Below are positions 18,397 to 27,400 of a stretch of 64,000 nt of DNA, one piece after another (within the stretch, counting starts at the first letter, position 1; every line of letters starts with the position of its first letter). The position numbers were made by a program, and so were the translations under genes. The stretch comes from Thermohalobaculum sp039822785 (GTDB lineage: Bacteria; Pseudomonadota; Alphaproteobacteria; Rhodobacterales; Rhodobacteraceae): positions 310,001 through 374,000 of the forward strand of contig JBCBMO010000004.1 of NCBI GenBank assembly GCA_039822785.1, given 5' to 3'. The notes under the pieces were generated by a model. The model was not told where the DNA came from. It saw nothing but the letters and a program-made list of their open reading frames with translations, and ran no database searches.

Positions 18397-19257
18397 TCAG
18401 TGTGCCAACAGAAGCGGCACCGTCACGTCTTCGAGGGTCTCGCGCGTCACGCCGCCAATGATGCTCTCGCGAAAGCGCGAGTGACCGTAGGCGCCCATAA
18501 CCAGGAGGCCCGCCCCGATCTCTCTCGCACGCTGGGCCAGTGCCGCTGCGACGGACCCGGTCGGGCGCGGGAGCGCCGCGATCTCGACCGCCACGTCATG
18601 GCGGGCGAGCATGGTGGCCAGCGACTGTCCGGGTGATCCGCCTTCGGGGTCGAAGATGCAGATCTCGACCCGCTCGGCCTGCTGCAGAAGCGGCAAAGCC
18701 CCCTTCACAGCCTTGAGGGATTGTCGGCTGCCGTCCCAGCCGATGAGGACGGTCTTCGTGTCGACCGTTGTGAGTGCCTCCGGCAAAACCAGCACTGGCA
18801 CGTCGCAGTCATAGAGCGTCCCGTCCAGGATGTCCGACGCCGTGCCGGAGACCGCTTCGCCGTAGGGCGGGCTGACGATGGCAAGATCGGCGAAACGGGC
18901 GACATTGGCGACCTCGCGCTCGACGTCGCGAAAGAGCGTGACGCAAGGGATCGCCTCGCCGCGGATGTCTGCGGCTTCGAGCGCCGCCTTAGCCTCCTTC
19001 GCGCGCGCGACCGCCTCCTCGCGCGAGGACTCCAACATATGCATCATCGAGGCGCCCACCCCGTCGCCGAAGGCATAGGCGGGGATGTTCGGATCATAGC
19101 GCAACGCCAGCACCGTGAGATGCGCGCCCTGTGCGCGCGCAATCTCGATCGAGGCATCGAGGCGCTTCCAGCAACGCGGATCGCAGTCGACGAAGGTGAC
19201 GAGCGAGCGGAATCTGGGCGCTGCCATGACGCCGGTCTGAAGGTCCGTGTCAGGCAT
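18397..19257 (-). CDS. Tandem universal stress protein (UspA family)
   Basis: This 286-residue protein is built of two Usp domains (about 12-145 and 150-286). The second ends with GAYGHSRFRESIIGGVT, which fits the ATP-binding pattern G-2x-G-9x-G(S/T); the first lacks a clear copy. Two-domain Usp proteins under FNR/ANR-type control support anaerobic or stationary-phase survival in other proteobacteria. The ATG at 19257 has a strong GGAGG site five bases upstream and overlaps the phasin stop by eight bases, so the pair forms one operon. A terminator follows at 18338-18375. Confidence 0.9.
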   Translation of the reverse strand: MPDTDLQTGVMAAPRFRSLVTFVDCDPRCWKRLDASIEIARAQGAHLTVLALRYDPNIPAYAFGDGVGASMMHMLESSREEAVARAKEAKAALEAADIRGEAIPCVTLFRDVEREVANVARFADLAIVSPPYGEAVSGTASDILDGTLYDCDVPVLVLPEALTTVDTKTVLIGWDGSRQSLKAVKGALPLLQQAERVEICIFDPEGGSPGQSLATMLARHDVAVEIAALPRPTGSVAAALAQRAREIGAGLLVMGAYGHSRFRESIIGGVTRETLEDVTVPLLLAH

Positions 19258-19663
19258 TTTTTCCTCCGCTCGCGAAAGGCGTGACCGTCTCTTCGATCTC
19301 GTGCTGGGCGTCCTCGACCGCTTCTCGCGCCTGGTCGACACCCATCCCGGCGATCGTGCCGAGTTCCTCGACGTATTGGCGCGACGCGGTCTCGGCGAAC
19401 TTGCCCCAGACGGTGACGAACTCCTGAGGCGACTTGCATTCGGCCAAGGCGTGGACGGTCTCGCGATCGTGCTTCAGCCGGCGGTCGACGAACCCTGCGA
19501 TCTCGCGATGCATCTTCGCGACCCTGGCAATGAAGTGTTCCTGCGCCTCGGCCATCGCCTTCATACCACTCTCGCCGCCTGCCATCATCGTGCTGACATC
19601 GAAGTCGCGTGCCGCCATCCAGACCTGCTCGGCCTGCGGCGTTGCGGTGACCTTCTTCTTCAT
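19250..19663 (-). CDS. Phasin-family PHA granule protein
   Basis: This 137-residue amphipathic helical protein has the alternating Ala, Gln, Glu and Lys composition of phasins (EFVTVWGKFAETASRQYVEE in the middle). Phasins coat PHA granules and affect their number and size. The ATG at 19663 follows GAGGAGA; the longer frame upstream has no homology. It is the first gene of a phasin-usp operon, preceded by an FNR-like box 63 bp before the start codon. The phaC gene at the left end of the same island makes the assignment coherent. Confidence 0.85.
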   Translation of the reverse strand: MKKKVTATPQAEQVWMAARDFDVSTMMAGGESGMKAMAEAQEHFIARVAKMHREIAGFVDRRLKHDRETVHALAECKSPQEFVTVWGKFAETASRQYVEELGTIAGMGVDQAREAVEDAQHEIEETVTPFASGGKNA

Positions 19664-19726
19664 CTGCGTCTCTCCTCGGATGGGACCCTGTCGGGCACCA
19701 GGATGCCGCAGGCGCCGAGGGTGAAG

Positions 19727-19740
19727 TTGACGCGCATCAA
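19727..19740. promoter_or_regulatory. FNR/FixK box upstream of phasin-usp (one mismatch)
   Basis: TTGAC-GCGC-ATCAA matches 9 of 10 consensus positions; read on the minus strand it is TTGAT-GCGC-GTCAA. It lies 63 bp before the phasin start codon. The remaining part of the 253-bp gap to the VIT gene shows no gene. Confidence 0.5.
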
Positions 19741-19916
19741 CGCCGCGATGCCGCCGCGCGCGTCTCAGATCGGCTGGGGCCTTGGATCGGCGGTCCAATC
19801 AACACGAGCCCCGCCTCGCAGCAGCGCGGTGCCTGTTGCGCATGGGCACAGCCGGTTCGCCGCCTGCGCAGCAAACAGCAAGGCGATGGCATCTGCCTGC
19901 GTCACCCAGCGTGCGA

Positions 19917-20636
19917 TCAGAGCATCACCTGGAAGAGGCTGCCGATCATGTAGGCGATCAAGGCGGCGACGCTGCCGATCGTGAGTGTCTCGATCCCGCC
20001 CTGCCACCAGGGGGCTAGCGCCCAGCGGTTCTTGAGCGATCCGATCAGGAAGAAGACGCAGAGTGCGGCGACCAAGGACTTTAGAAAGGCGTCCTCGAGA
20101 CCCAGCAGAAAGGGCAGGAGCGGCACGGAGCCCGCTGCGACGAAAGCGATGAAGGTTGCGGCTGTGGCATGCACGGGGCGCGGATCGGTCGGCGACAGGC
20201 CGTACTCGTCGATGAGCATGATCTCGATCCACTTTTCGCGGTTGCGCGTGATGGCCGCGGTGGCGCTTGCAAGGACCGGACCCTCCAGGCCCTTTGCGCG
20301 CAGGATCTCCTGCAGCTCAAGCTGCTCGCCAGCCGGGTCTTCGGCGATCTCGCGTTCCTCGATATCGCGGATGCGACGCTGATCGTCCCGTTCGCTCTTG
20401 GCGCCAGAGAAGTTCGCAGCGGCCATGGAGAAGCCGTCCGCAAGCACGTTCGCCACCCCCAGCGCGACGATGACGCTGTCCGCCAGCCCGGCGCCCGCGA
20501 CACCGGACACGAGCGCGAAGGTCGTCACCGTCCCGTCCATGCCGCCATAGACGGCATCGCGCAGATGCCCCCGCCGCTTTGGCGCAGCGAGCCTCGCGCG
20601 CACCTGAGCGACACTCTGGCCATGCACGTCTGTCAT
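19917..20636 (-). CDS. VIT1/CCC1-family metal transporter
   Basis: This 239-residue membrane protein belongs to the family that moves Fe2+ or Mn2+ in exchange for protons. Helix 1 with DAVYGGMDGTVTTFALVSGVAGAG and helix 2 with ADGFSMAAANF carry the family signatures. A cytoplasmic metal-binding-like helical segment rich in Glu (IRDIEEREIAEDP, EQLELQEIL; about 90-110) follows, then three C-terminal helices. Start ATG at 20636. The gene lies upstream of phasin-usp on the same strand, with a degenerate FNR box 55 bp upstream. Metal specificity cannot be told from sequence. Confidence 0.88.
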   Translation of the reverse strand: MTDVHGQSVAQVRARLAAPKRRGHLRDAVYGGMDGTVTTFALVSGVAGAGLADSVIVALGVANVLADGFSMAAANFSGAKSERDDQRRIRDIEEREIAEDPAGEQLELQEILRAKGLEGPVLASATAAITRNREKWIEIMLIDEYGLSPTDPRPVHATAATFIAFVAAGSVPLLPFLLGLEDAFLKSLVAALCVFFLIGSLKNRWALAPWWQGGIETLTIGSVAALIAYMIGSLFQVML

Positions 20637-20691
20637 ACTGCCTCCCCATCCGCTCCCCGACGTATTGTGTAGCCGTCACGATCGGGGGGGC

Positions 20692-20705
20692 TTGATGGAG
20701 CGCAA
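20692..20705. promoter_or_regulatory. Degenerate FNR-like box upstream of the VIT gene
   Basis: TTGAT-GGAG-CGCAA keeps one perfect half-site and matches 8 of 10 positions. It is 55 bp before the VIT start codon, a distance like those of the better boxes in this island. This is tentative. Confidence 0.3.
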
Positions 20706-21069
20706 TAGGCACCCGTCTCGACGGTCCATGCGGTTACCAGCGCCGGGAACTCATGGCGGCTTCTGGGTCAGGACCTGTGGCTCCTGATCCGCGCCGAGGA
20801 CCTGCTCGCTTGGCTGACGAGGGTGAGGAAGTCGCTCCCGCCGGAGCCGGCGGCCGATGAGGGTGAGCGGTCGATAGCCGTGGCGCTGCGAAGTGGCTCC
20901 TTAAGTCAGGAGCGCGTCTACGACACGGCAGACGGGTGCCCAGGCCCGACGTTCGCCCGAGAAACCGATGCGTTGGTCGGCCGAAGCCACCGCCGACAGC
21001 TGGCGTTAGCCCTTGATCAATAGCGCTTGGCTCGCGTGGTCGGGCGATCGCATTGCAGAAGCTAGATCG
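20706..21069. other. Gene-poor stretch, nothing recognised
   Basis: No reading frame here has convincing composition or a ribosome binding site. A 66-codon frame at 20823-21023 on the plus strand lacks any recognisable domain. It may be decayed DNA or an intergenic region. Confidence 0.4.
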
Positions 21070-21276
21070 TCATTGGAGCTCAGTGGTGATGTCGTCAGGC
21101 AGCGCGAGGCTGTCCTCCATTTCCCGGGCCAGTTGTGCGGCGAGCGCCGGCGGCAGATCATCCCAGGCATCCAGCATCGCCTTGACGGAAGGATGCGCGT
21201 CTGTGGCATTGTGCAGTGCCGCACGAATGGCATCCGCCGCGGGGTCGCACGCCTGTGGTACGCCATCTTTGGCCAT
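21070..21276 (-). CDS. Small hypothetical protein
   Basis: This 68-residue acidic protein begins MAKDGVPQACDPAAD and contains HPSVKAMLDAWDDLPPALA, predicted to be mostly helical. The ATG at 21276 is preceded by GGGAGG nine bases upstream. The frame could extend to 21339, but without a ribosome site. No family was recognised. An inverted repeat GCATAA-N7-TTATGC at 21327-21345 lies about 50 bp upstream and could be its operator or promoter element. Confidence 0.55.
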   Translation of the reverse strand: MAKDGVPQACDPAADAIRAALHNATDAHPSVKAMLDAWDDLPPALAAQLAREMEDSLALPDDITTELQ

Positions 21277-21749
21277 GATTTCGAACCTCCCGTTCTCTGC
21301 GTTTCCGTTCCTAGATGGTGAGCTTGGCATAAAATGCACTTATGCGGCATCATCATAACTGATTATTTGTCGCGCTTCCGCAAAGGCACACCCCAGGCGT
21401 CCTCAGAGAGACGCATCCGGGAAGGTGTTCGGCGAGCAGGGAGAGGGCAGTAGCGGCGTCGATCGGGAGGCAATCCTGGAGCGCGCGCAGGAGCCGCTGC
21501 TGAGGCATGCACGTCGCGGCAGGGTCCCGGGAGCGGCGCTTTAGCGTAACTGAAGCTTCGGAACAATGCGGGGGAGAGTGGCGGCCTAAAGGTCTGGGGC
21601 GCGCGCGCGGGATCGGGCTGGGGGGTCGGTCAGCGGGGCTAGCGATCGCGATCCAATATAAAAGGAGCGGTCACCGCGAGGACTGTCACGCGGATGGCAG
21701 ATGCCATGGGATTAATTCTGGTCCTGCGCCGTGTCGAAGGTCTGGAAGG
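21277..21749. other. Gene-poor stretch with repeat elements
   Basis: No convincing gene was found in this 470-bp stretch; a 51-codon minus-strand frame at 21353-21508 has no recognisable features. It contains the inverted repeat GCATAA-N7-TTATGC (21327-21345) and a 14-mer CGATCGCGATCCAA (21643-21656) that recurs exactly at 22227-22240, just upstream of the TRAP operon. Confidence 0.4.
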
Positions 21750-21914
21750 TTACCCGTCCTTAGGGCCTTCGACCGCAACCACGTTCGCCTTGTCGGCGAT
21801 CATCGCTGCCTGGAGCTTCAGCTCGGCGAAACTGGTCGCTGTCAGGCCGACGAGAACAATCGCCGCCCCCATAACGATCCAGTCCATCATGACCGCACCC
21901 GACTCGTCTTTCAT
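21750..21914 (-). CDS. Small Flp/type IVb-pilin-like membrane protein
   Basis: This is a 54-residue protein with a short charged leader ending in ESG, followed by AVMMDW and a hydrophobic helix (IVMGAAIVLVGLTATSFA). The pattern G-x4-(D/E)-(W/Y) plus helix resembles the prepilin-peptidase site of Flp pilins, with Asp and Trp in place of Glu and Tyr. The start is taken at the ATG at 21914; the frame extends to an ATG at 21962. No tad or cpa assembly genes are nearby, so it is an orphan. It could instead be a small membrane protein of other function. Confidence 0.55.
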   Translation of the reverse strand: MKDESGAVMMDWIVMGAAIVLVGLTATSFAELKLQAAMIADKANVVAVEGPKDG

Positions 21915-22010
21915 GATTCCACGCAACCCTATGAAACCGTCGCCACCGAGGTATCTCGCCACCCCGCGGCGAAATCATGGCACACCTCTCGGTTGATCCA
22001 GAATTAACAC

Positions 22011-22078
22011 TTTTCCCCTCACGCGCAAGAGAGTGCAGGCGTCCCAGACCGGGACAGGCGGTCTGGCGCAGGGGAAAA
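22011..22078. promoter_or_regulatory. Nested inverted repeat upstream of the TRAP operon
   Basis: Outer arms TTTTCCCCT (22011-22019) and AGGGGAAAA (22070-22078) are perfect complements. Inner arms CCAGACC (22044-22050) and GGTCTGG (22060-22066) are also perfect. An alternative stem GTCCC/GGGAC (22041-22055) overlaps the inner arm. It sits about 190 bp upstream of the solute-binding protein start codon and could be an operator or a switching leader hairpin. Confidence 0.4.
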
Positions 22079-22269
22079 TGCCGTTGCGCAAAAGCGTAAA
22101 TATGCCGTGTCTGCTGGGCGGACACGGCTTGCACGGGATGGGTGCGCTGGCTAGCGTGCGTCGACCGCAAGGCGTGTCGGCATAACACCGACAACCGCAG
22201 GGGAGGGCCCCGACACGCGCGCGTCACGATCGCGATCCAAAACCAATACGGACGACCGGAGGACATCAC

Positions 22270-23445
<1,176 letters not shown>

Positions 23446-23454
23446 GCGATCCAG

Positions 23455-23482
23455 GAGGGCGGTCCGGCGACGGTCCGCCCTC
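23455..23482 (+). terminator. Hairpin between the TRAP binding-protein and permease genes
   Basis: GAGGGCGG (23455-23462) pairs with CCGCCCTC (23475-23482), with an inner CCG-GCGA-CGG stem, followed by TTGCCTT. It probably acts as a partial terminator or stabilises the 3-prime end of the binding-protein mRNA. Confidence 0.55.
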
Positions 23483-23547
23483 TTGCCTTCCCAAGCGTGG
23501 CCGTGGCCTGCTGTCACGCAACGATATAAGCGTCCGAAGGAGGGAGC

Positions 23548-24531
23548 ATGTCCGGCGGTGTCGTCGATCCCGCACCTGTGGCCCGTGGCTTCGGCTGGCT
23601 CATGCTCATTGCCCTGGCCGTCTTCCTGCTCAACAGCGTGCTGACCTTCTGGGCGGGCATGCCTGGTGCCCTGGCGCTTCTGTCCGGTGAACTTGAGGGG
23701 GCAGCCACGGGCTATGCAGCCCTTCAGGTCGCCCTCTGGGTCTTGGTACCGGTGCTCACGGTCTGGCATGTGCGCCGCACGATCTATCGGTCGCTGCGCG
23801 AGGATGCCGGCCGGATCCATCGCTTCAACGTCCTGCTCGTGCGCTGTGCCTTCTGGGTCGTCTTCTTCGTGGGCCTTGGCGACGCGGTGCTCTCCTTCCT
23901 GCGCGTCGAAGGGATGCTGGAGGGCTATGTCGGCGCCGAACTCGCGGCTGATCTCGGCCGTTCGCAGTTTCGCGGACCCACCTTCCATGTCCCGCTGATC
24001 GTGCTGGGCATCCTGGTGGGGCTGGTCACACGGACGCTCGGCTTCACCTGGCTCGCACTCCTGGTCGTTCTGGCGGAGCTGTTGATCGTCATCTGCCGCT
24101 TCGTCTTCAGCTACGAGCAGGCCTTCATGGCCGACCTGGTGCGCTTCTGGTACGGCGCGCTCTTCCTCTTCGCCTCCGCCTATACGCTTTATGACGACGG
24201 GCATGTGCGCGTGGACCTCTTCTACGCGGGCTTCTCGCGCGCCTCGAAGGGGGTCGTGAACGCTTGGGGGTCGATCCTGCTTGGGATGCTGCTGTGCTGG
24301 ACGATCCTGTACCTTGGGTTCAGGAGCTCCTCGGCGGTCATCGTCAGCCCGATCCTGGTCTTCGAGGTCACGCAGGCCGGTTTCGGGCTCTACGTGAAGT
24401 ACTTCATGGCCGGGTTCTTGGGCGTCTTCGCCGTGACGATGCTGATCCAGTTCGTCTCCCAGTTCTTCGAGGCCATCGCCGACAAGCGTGGCGAGCCCGG
24501 CGCGCGCGAGACGCACGCCGAGGTGATGTGA
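23548..24531 (+). CDS. TRAP transporter small permease, enlarged (DctQ)
   Basis: This 327-residue membrane protein is much longer than usual DctQ proteins (about 160-200 residues). The C-terminal half (about 150-300) carries the DctQ-like four-helix unit, including LLIVICRFVFSYEQAFMADL and LYDDGHVRVDLFYAGF. The N-terminal half adds about four predicted helices. This long form goes with TakP-like binding proteins and long DctM subunits. It is in the TRAP operon, 25 bp before the large permease. Start ATG at 23548 after GAAGGAGGGAGC. Confidence 0.85.
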   Translation: MSGGVVDPAPVARGFGWLMLIALAVFLLNSVLTFWAGMPGALALLSGELEGAATGYAALQVALWVLVPVLTVWHVRRTIYRSLREDAGRIHRFNVLLVRCAFWVVFFVGLGDAVLSFLRVEGMLEGYVGAELAADLGRSQFRGPTFHVPLIVLGILVGLVTRTLGFTWLALLVVLAELLIVICRFVFSYEQAFMADLVRFWYGALFLFASAYTLYDDGHVRVDLFYAGFSRASKGVVNAWGSILLGMLLCWTILYLGFRSSSAVIVSPILVFEVTQAGFGLYVKYFMAGFLGVFAVTMLIQFVSQFFEAIADKRGEPGARETHAEVM

Positions 24532-24556
24532 CCCTTACTTCGGGACGGGACCTTCG

Positions 24557-27205
24557 ATGGAAGTTTTGTTTCTCGCCACGCTCGTCGTCCTCATGGCCGC
24601 CGCACTCGGCTCGGGCTATCCCGTCGCCTTCGCGCTGCCGGGCTCGGCGATCATCACGATCCTGCTGGCTGCGGCCACCGGCTATGTGCTCGAGGGGAAC
24701 ACCGACGCCTATTTCGCCATCGGCGGGCCCACGCAGTGGCTTTCGGCCGGCGTCACGAACCTCCGCGGCGTCTACTGGGAGCCTGAACGCGATACCCTGA
24801 TCGCGATTCCGCTCTTCATCTTCATGGGCATCATGCTCCAGCGATCCAAGATCGCTGAGGATCTGCTGGTGACCATGGCGCAGCTCTTCGGTCCGGTGCC
24901 GGGCGGGCTCGGCATCTCGGTTGTCGTGGTGGGCGCGCTTCTGGCCGCGACCACGGGGATCGTGGGCGCCACCGTGGTCGCCATGGGCCTGATCTCGCTG
25001 CCGGCAATGATGCGGCGTGGCTACTCCAACCCGCTGGCGACCGGCACGATCGCGGCCTCGGGCACGCTGGGGCAGATCATCCCGCCCTCCATCGTGCTCA
25101 TCATCCTCGCCGACCAGCTGGCCTCCGCCGTCGATCAGGCGGACACCGCCCGCAAGGTCCTGTACCGCGAGGCGACCGGCGAGATCTCGATGCCCTCGGA
25201 GTACGGCGTCGTGTCGACCTCTGCCGGCGACATGTTCCTCGGTGCGCTGGTGCCGGGGCTCCTGCTGGTCGGTCTCTACATCCTGTTCATCCTGGGCTTC
25301 GCGCTGCTGCGTCCCCGGCTGGCGCCGCCCGTGCCCTATGAGGGCGCCTATGACTTCAAGTTCGCCGGCAAGGTCGCGCTGACGCTGATCCCGCCGCTCG
25401 CGCTCATCTTCCTGGTGCTGGGCTCGATCATCGGCGGCGTCGCCACGGTCAACCAGGCCGGTGCCATCGGCGCCTGCGGCGCGCTGATCATGGCGGGCTA
25501 TCGGCTGCACAAGGGCGGTCTGTTCACCTTCGTGCCCGCGATCATCGGGCTGATCTCGGTGGCGGTCATCGCCTACGCCGTGGCCAACTTCGACACCAAC
25601 GTAAAGAACATCGACACGCCGGAGGACGTCCAGGGCATCACCATCGCGGTGGCCGGCGTGTCCGGGCTGCTCTTTGCGCTGCTCTGGTCGGGCTGGCGGA
25701 CCTATGTCACCGACAACACCCTGGTCGAGGTGATGATCGACACCGCCAAGACGACGGCGCTGGTCTTCATCATCCTGCTGGGGGCGGCGATGCTGACCGC
25801 GGCTTTCCGGGCCTTCGGCGGTGAGGAGATCGTCAAGCACTTCCTCGAAGGGCTGCCGGGCGGCTTCTGGACCAAGTTCATCATCGTCATGCTGGTGATC
25901 TTCGTCCTGGGCTTCTTCCTCGACTTCATCGAGATCGCCGTGGTCGTCGTGCCCATCGTCGCGCCGATCCTGTTGGCGGATCCGGGGGCGAACGTGACCG
26001 CCGTCTGGCTCGGCGTGATGATCGGGCTCAACATCCAGACTTCGTTCCTGACGCCACCCTTCGGCTTTGCGCTCTTCTACCTGCGCGGCGTGGCGCCGGC
26101 GGCGGTGCGCACGATCCAGATGTACAAGGGCGTCATCGCCTTCATCGCGCTGCAGCTCACGGCGCTCACTATCGTGGGCTTCAACCCGCAACTGGTGAAC
26201 TATCTGCCCGCGCGCTCCTCGCTGTTGGCCGAGACGGCGCCGCCGCCGCTGAACCCCCGCCTGCAGTACTGCATGGAGGAGTTCGTCCACGAAGAGTTCC
26301 GCGACAACGGCGACGCCATCCGCGCAGCGATCGCCGAGGCCCGGCAGATCGATCTCTCGACGGTGCCCGAGGATCTGCGCGAGGACTTCGCCGAGGGGCT
26401 CGATGCGGCGGAGCAGGCCTTCGACCGCATGACCGAGATGCGCGACGTGCAGGTGCGCCTGGCCGAGGGGGCCAATGCCTATCGGCCGCAGCACCTGATT
26501 GTGCGCGCCCTCCAGCGCGATGCCCGCCAATTGCAGGCGCAGATCGACGACTTGCAGCTCACCATCAATCGCGCGCAAGGCAACCAGGGCGTGATCTCGG
26601 CCGCGGAGACCGAGCGTGACGCCCTGATCGAGGAGCGGGACGCGCTGCTCGCCCAGGTGCCCGAGACCTGGACAGAGGTGGAGGCCGACTACGTCGCCAT
26701 CACCCGGGAGGACCGCCAGGCCCGCAATGCCTACCGCCGGATGGTCGACCAGGCCTATCGCCCTGTGCGGACGCTGCGCGAGGAGCTCGACAGTGCGGCG
26801 GATCTCGCCGCGCTGCAGGAGAGTCTCACCGGCATGATCGCAGAGGTCCGCGATCTCGATGATGCTGCGGCCGGCGCGGTCTTTGCCCGGGTTGCCGATC
26901 AGGCGGCGCTGATCCCTGACGGTCGTGCGATCGAGGCGCCGCTACGCCGCGGCGCCGAGGCATTGACCGCCGAGGCCCCCCAGCGCAGTGCCGCGATCAG
27001 CCAGATCCGGGAGGCCTTCGCGGGCCTGCGCGAGATCGGCTGGCGGGTCCAGGCGCAGGAGGCGATCGGTGCCCAGATCGCCGCCTATGACGAGGCCATC
27101 AGCGACACCATCGGCCTGCGCCAACAGGATCGGCTGCCGCGTGAACAGGCGCTCTACGTCGCTGCCTGCTCCGCCGATCACCGGGACATCTCGCTCAACT
27201 TCTGA
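24557..27205 (+). CDS. TRAP transporter large permease with C-terminal coiled-coil extension (DctM)
   Basis: This 882-residue protein is twice the length of typical DctM (about 430). Residues 1 to about 560 contain the transport core, with the characteristic GTLGQIIPPS and FFLDFIEIAVVVVPI segments, and an inserted loop plus an extra helix pair (about 320-400). From about 570 to the end the protein is hydrophilic and rich in Ala, Glu, Arg and Gln, with heptad-like stretches (RALQRDARQLQAQIDDLQL, ETERDALIEERDALLAQV), so a long coiled coil is predicted. The extension is unlike any domain recognised here. The reading frame and codon use continue smoothly, so it is not a frameshift artefact. Confidence 0.88.
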   Translation: MEVLFLATLVVLMAAALGSGYPVAFALPGSAIITILLAAATGYVLEGNTDAYFAIGGPTQWLSAGVTNLRGVYWEPERDTLIAIPLFIFMGIMLQRSKIAEDLLVTMAQLFGPVPGGLGISVVVVGALLAATTGIVGATVVAMGLISLPAMMRRGYSNPLATGTIAASGTLGQIIPPSIVLIILADQLASAVDQADTARKVLYREATGEISMPSEYGVVSTSAGDMFLGALVPGLLLVGLYILFILGFALLRPRLAPPVPYEGAYDFKFAGKVALTLIPPLALIFLVLGSIIGGVATVNQAGAIGACGALIMAGYRLHKGGLFTFVPAIIGLISVAVIAYAVANFDTNVKNIDTPEDVQGITIAVAGVSGLLFALLWSGWRTYVTDNTLVEVMIDTAKTTALVFIILLGAAMLTAAFRAFGGEEIVKHFLEGLPGGFWTKFIIVMLVIFVLGFFLDFIEIAVVVVPIVAPILLADPGANVTAVWLGVMIGLNIQTSFLTPPFGFALFYLRGVAPAAVRTIQMYKGVIAFIALQLTALTIVGFNPQLVNYLPARSSLLAETAPPPLNPRLQYCMEEFVHEEFRDNGDAIRAAIAEARQIDLSTVPEDLREDFAEGLDAAEQAFDRMTEMRDVQVRLAEGANAYRPQHLIVRALQRDARQLQAQIDDLQLTINRAQGNQGVISAAETERDALIEERDALLAQVPETWTEVEADYVAITREDRQARNAYRRMVDQAYRPVRTLREELDSAADLAALQESLTGMIAEVRDLDDAAAGAVFARVADQAALIPDGRAIEAPLRRGAEALTAEAPQRSAAISQIREAFAGLREIGWRVQAQEAIGAQIAAYDEAISDTIGLRQQDRLPREQALYVAACSADHRDISLNF

Positions 27206-27219
27206 GCCGGGATCCCACC

Positions 27220-27256
27220 GCGGTCGCCGCCCGTTGGCGACCGCTCTCTCTCTCCG
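27220..27256 (+). terminator. Terminator after the TRAP operon
   Basis: GCGGTCGCC (27220-27228) pairs perfectly with GGCGACCGC (27236-27244) around a 7-base loop. A TC-repeat tail rather than a pure T run follows. It lies 15 bp past the large permease stop. Confidence 0.6.
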
Positions 27257-27400
27257 ATGCGCTGTCCGCGCCACCTTGCCTGCCTTGTGACCGGCTGAGC
27301 CGCGCGCAAAGCGTCACAGGGCTGTCATTCCCCTTGCGTCCGACGCCTTCGCGGGAAAAGATGCGCAAAAGCGCACAGAAACGCAGCGCATGGGAAGGAA

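Noticed and set aside
21010..21022. TTGATCAA as an FNR site
   Set aside because: The two half-sites abut without the four-base spacer, so it is not an FNR/FixK box.
20823..21023. 66-codon frame in the gene-poor stretch after the VIT gene
   Set aside because: No ribosome site, no recognisable domain, and composition does not stand out from noncoding DNA.
21353..21508. 51-codon minus-strand frame rich in Leu and Cys
   Set aside because: Short, no family, no clear ribosome site; kept only as a note in the gene-poor stretch.
24404..26578. 724-codon open frame on the minus strand
   Set aside because: Antisense shadow of the TRAP permease; very His-, Asp- and Arg-rich without recognisable motifs.
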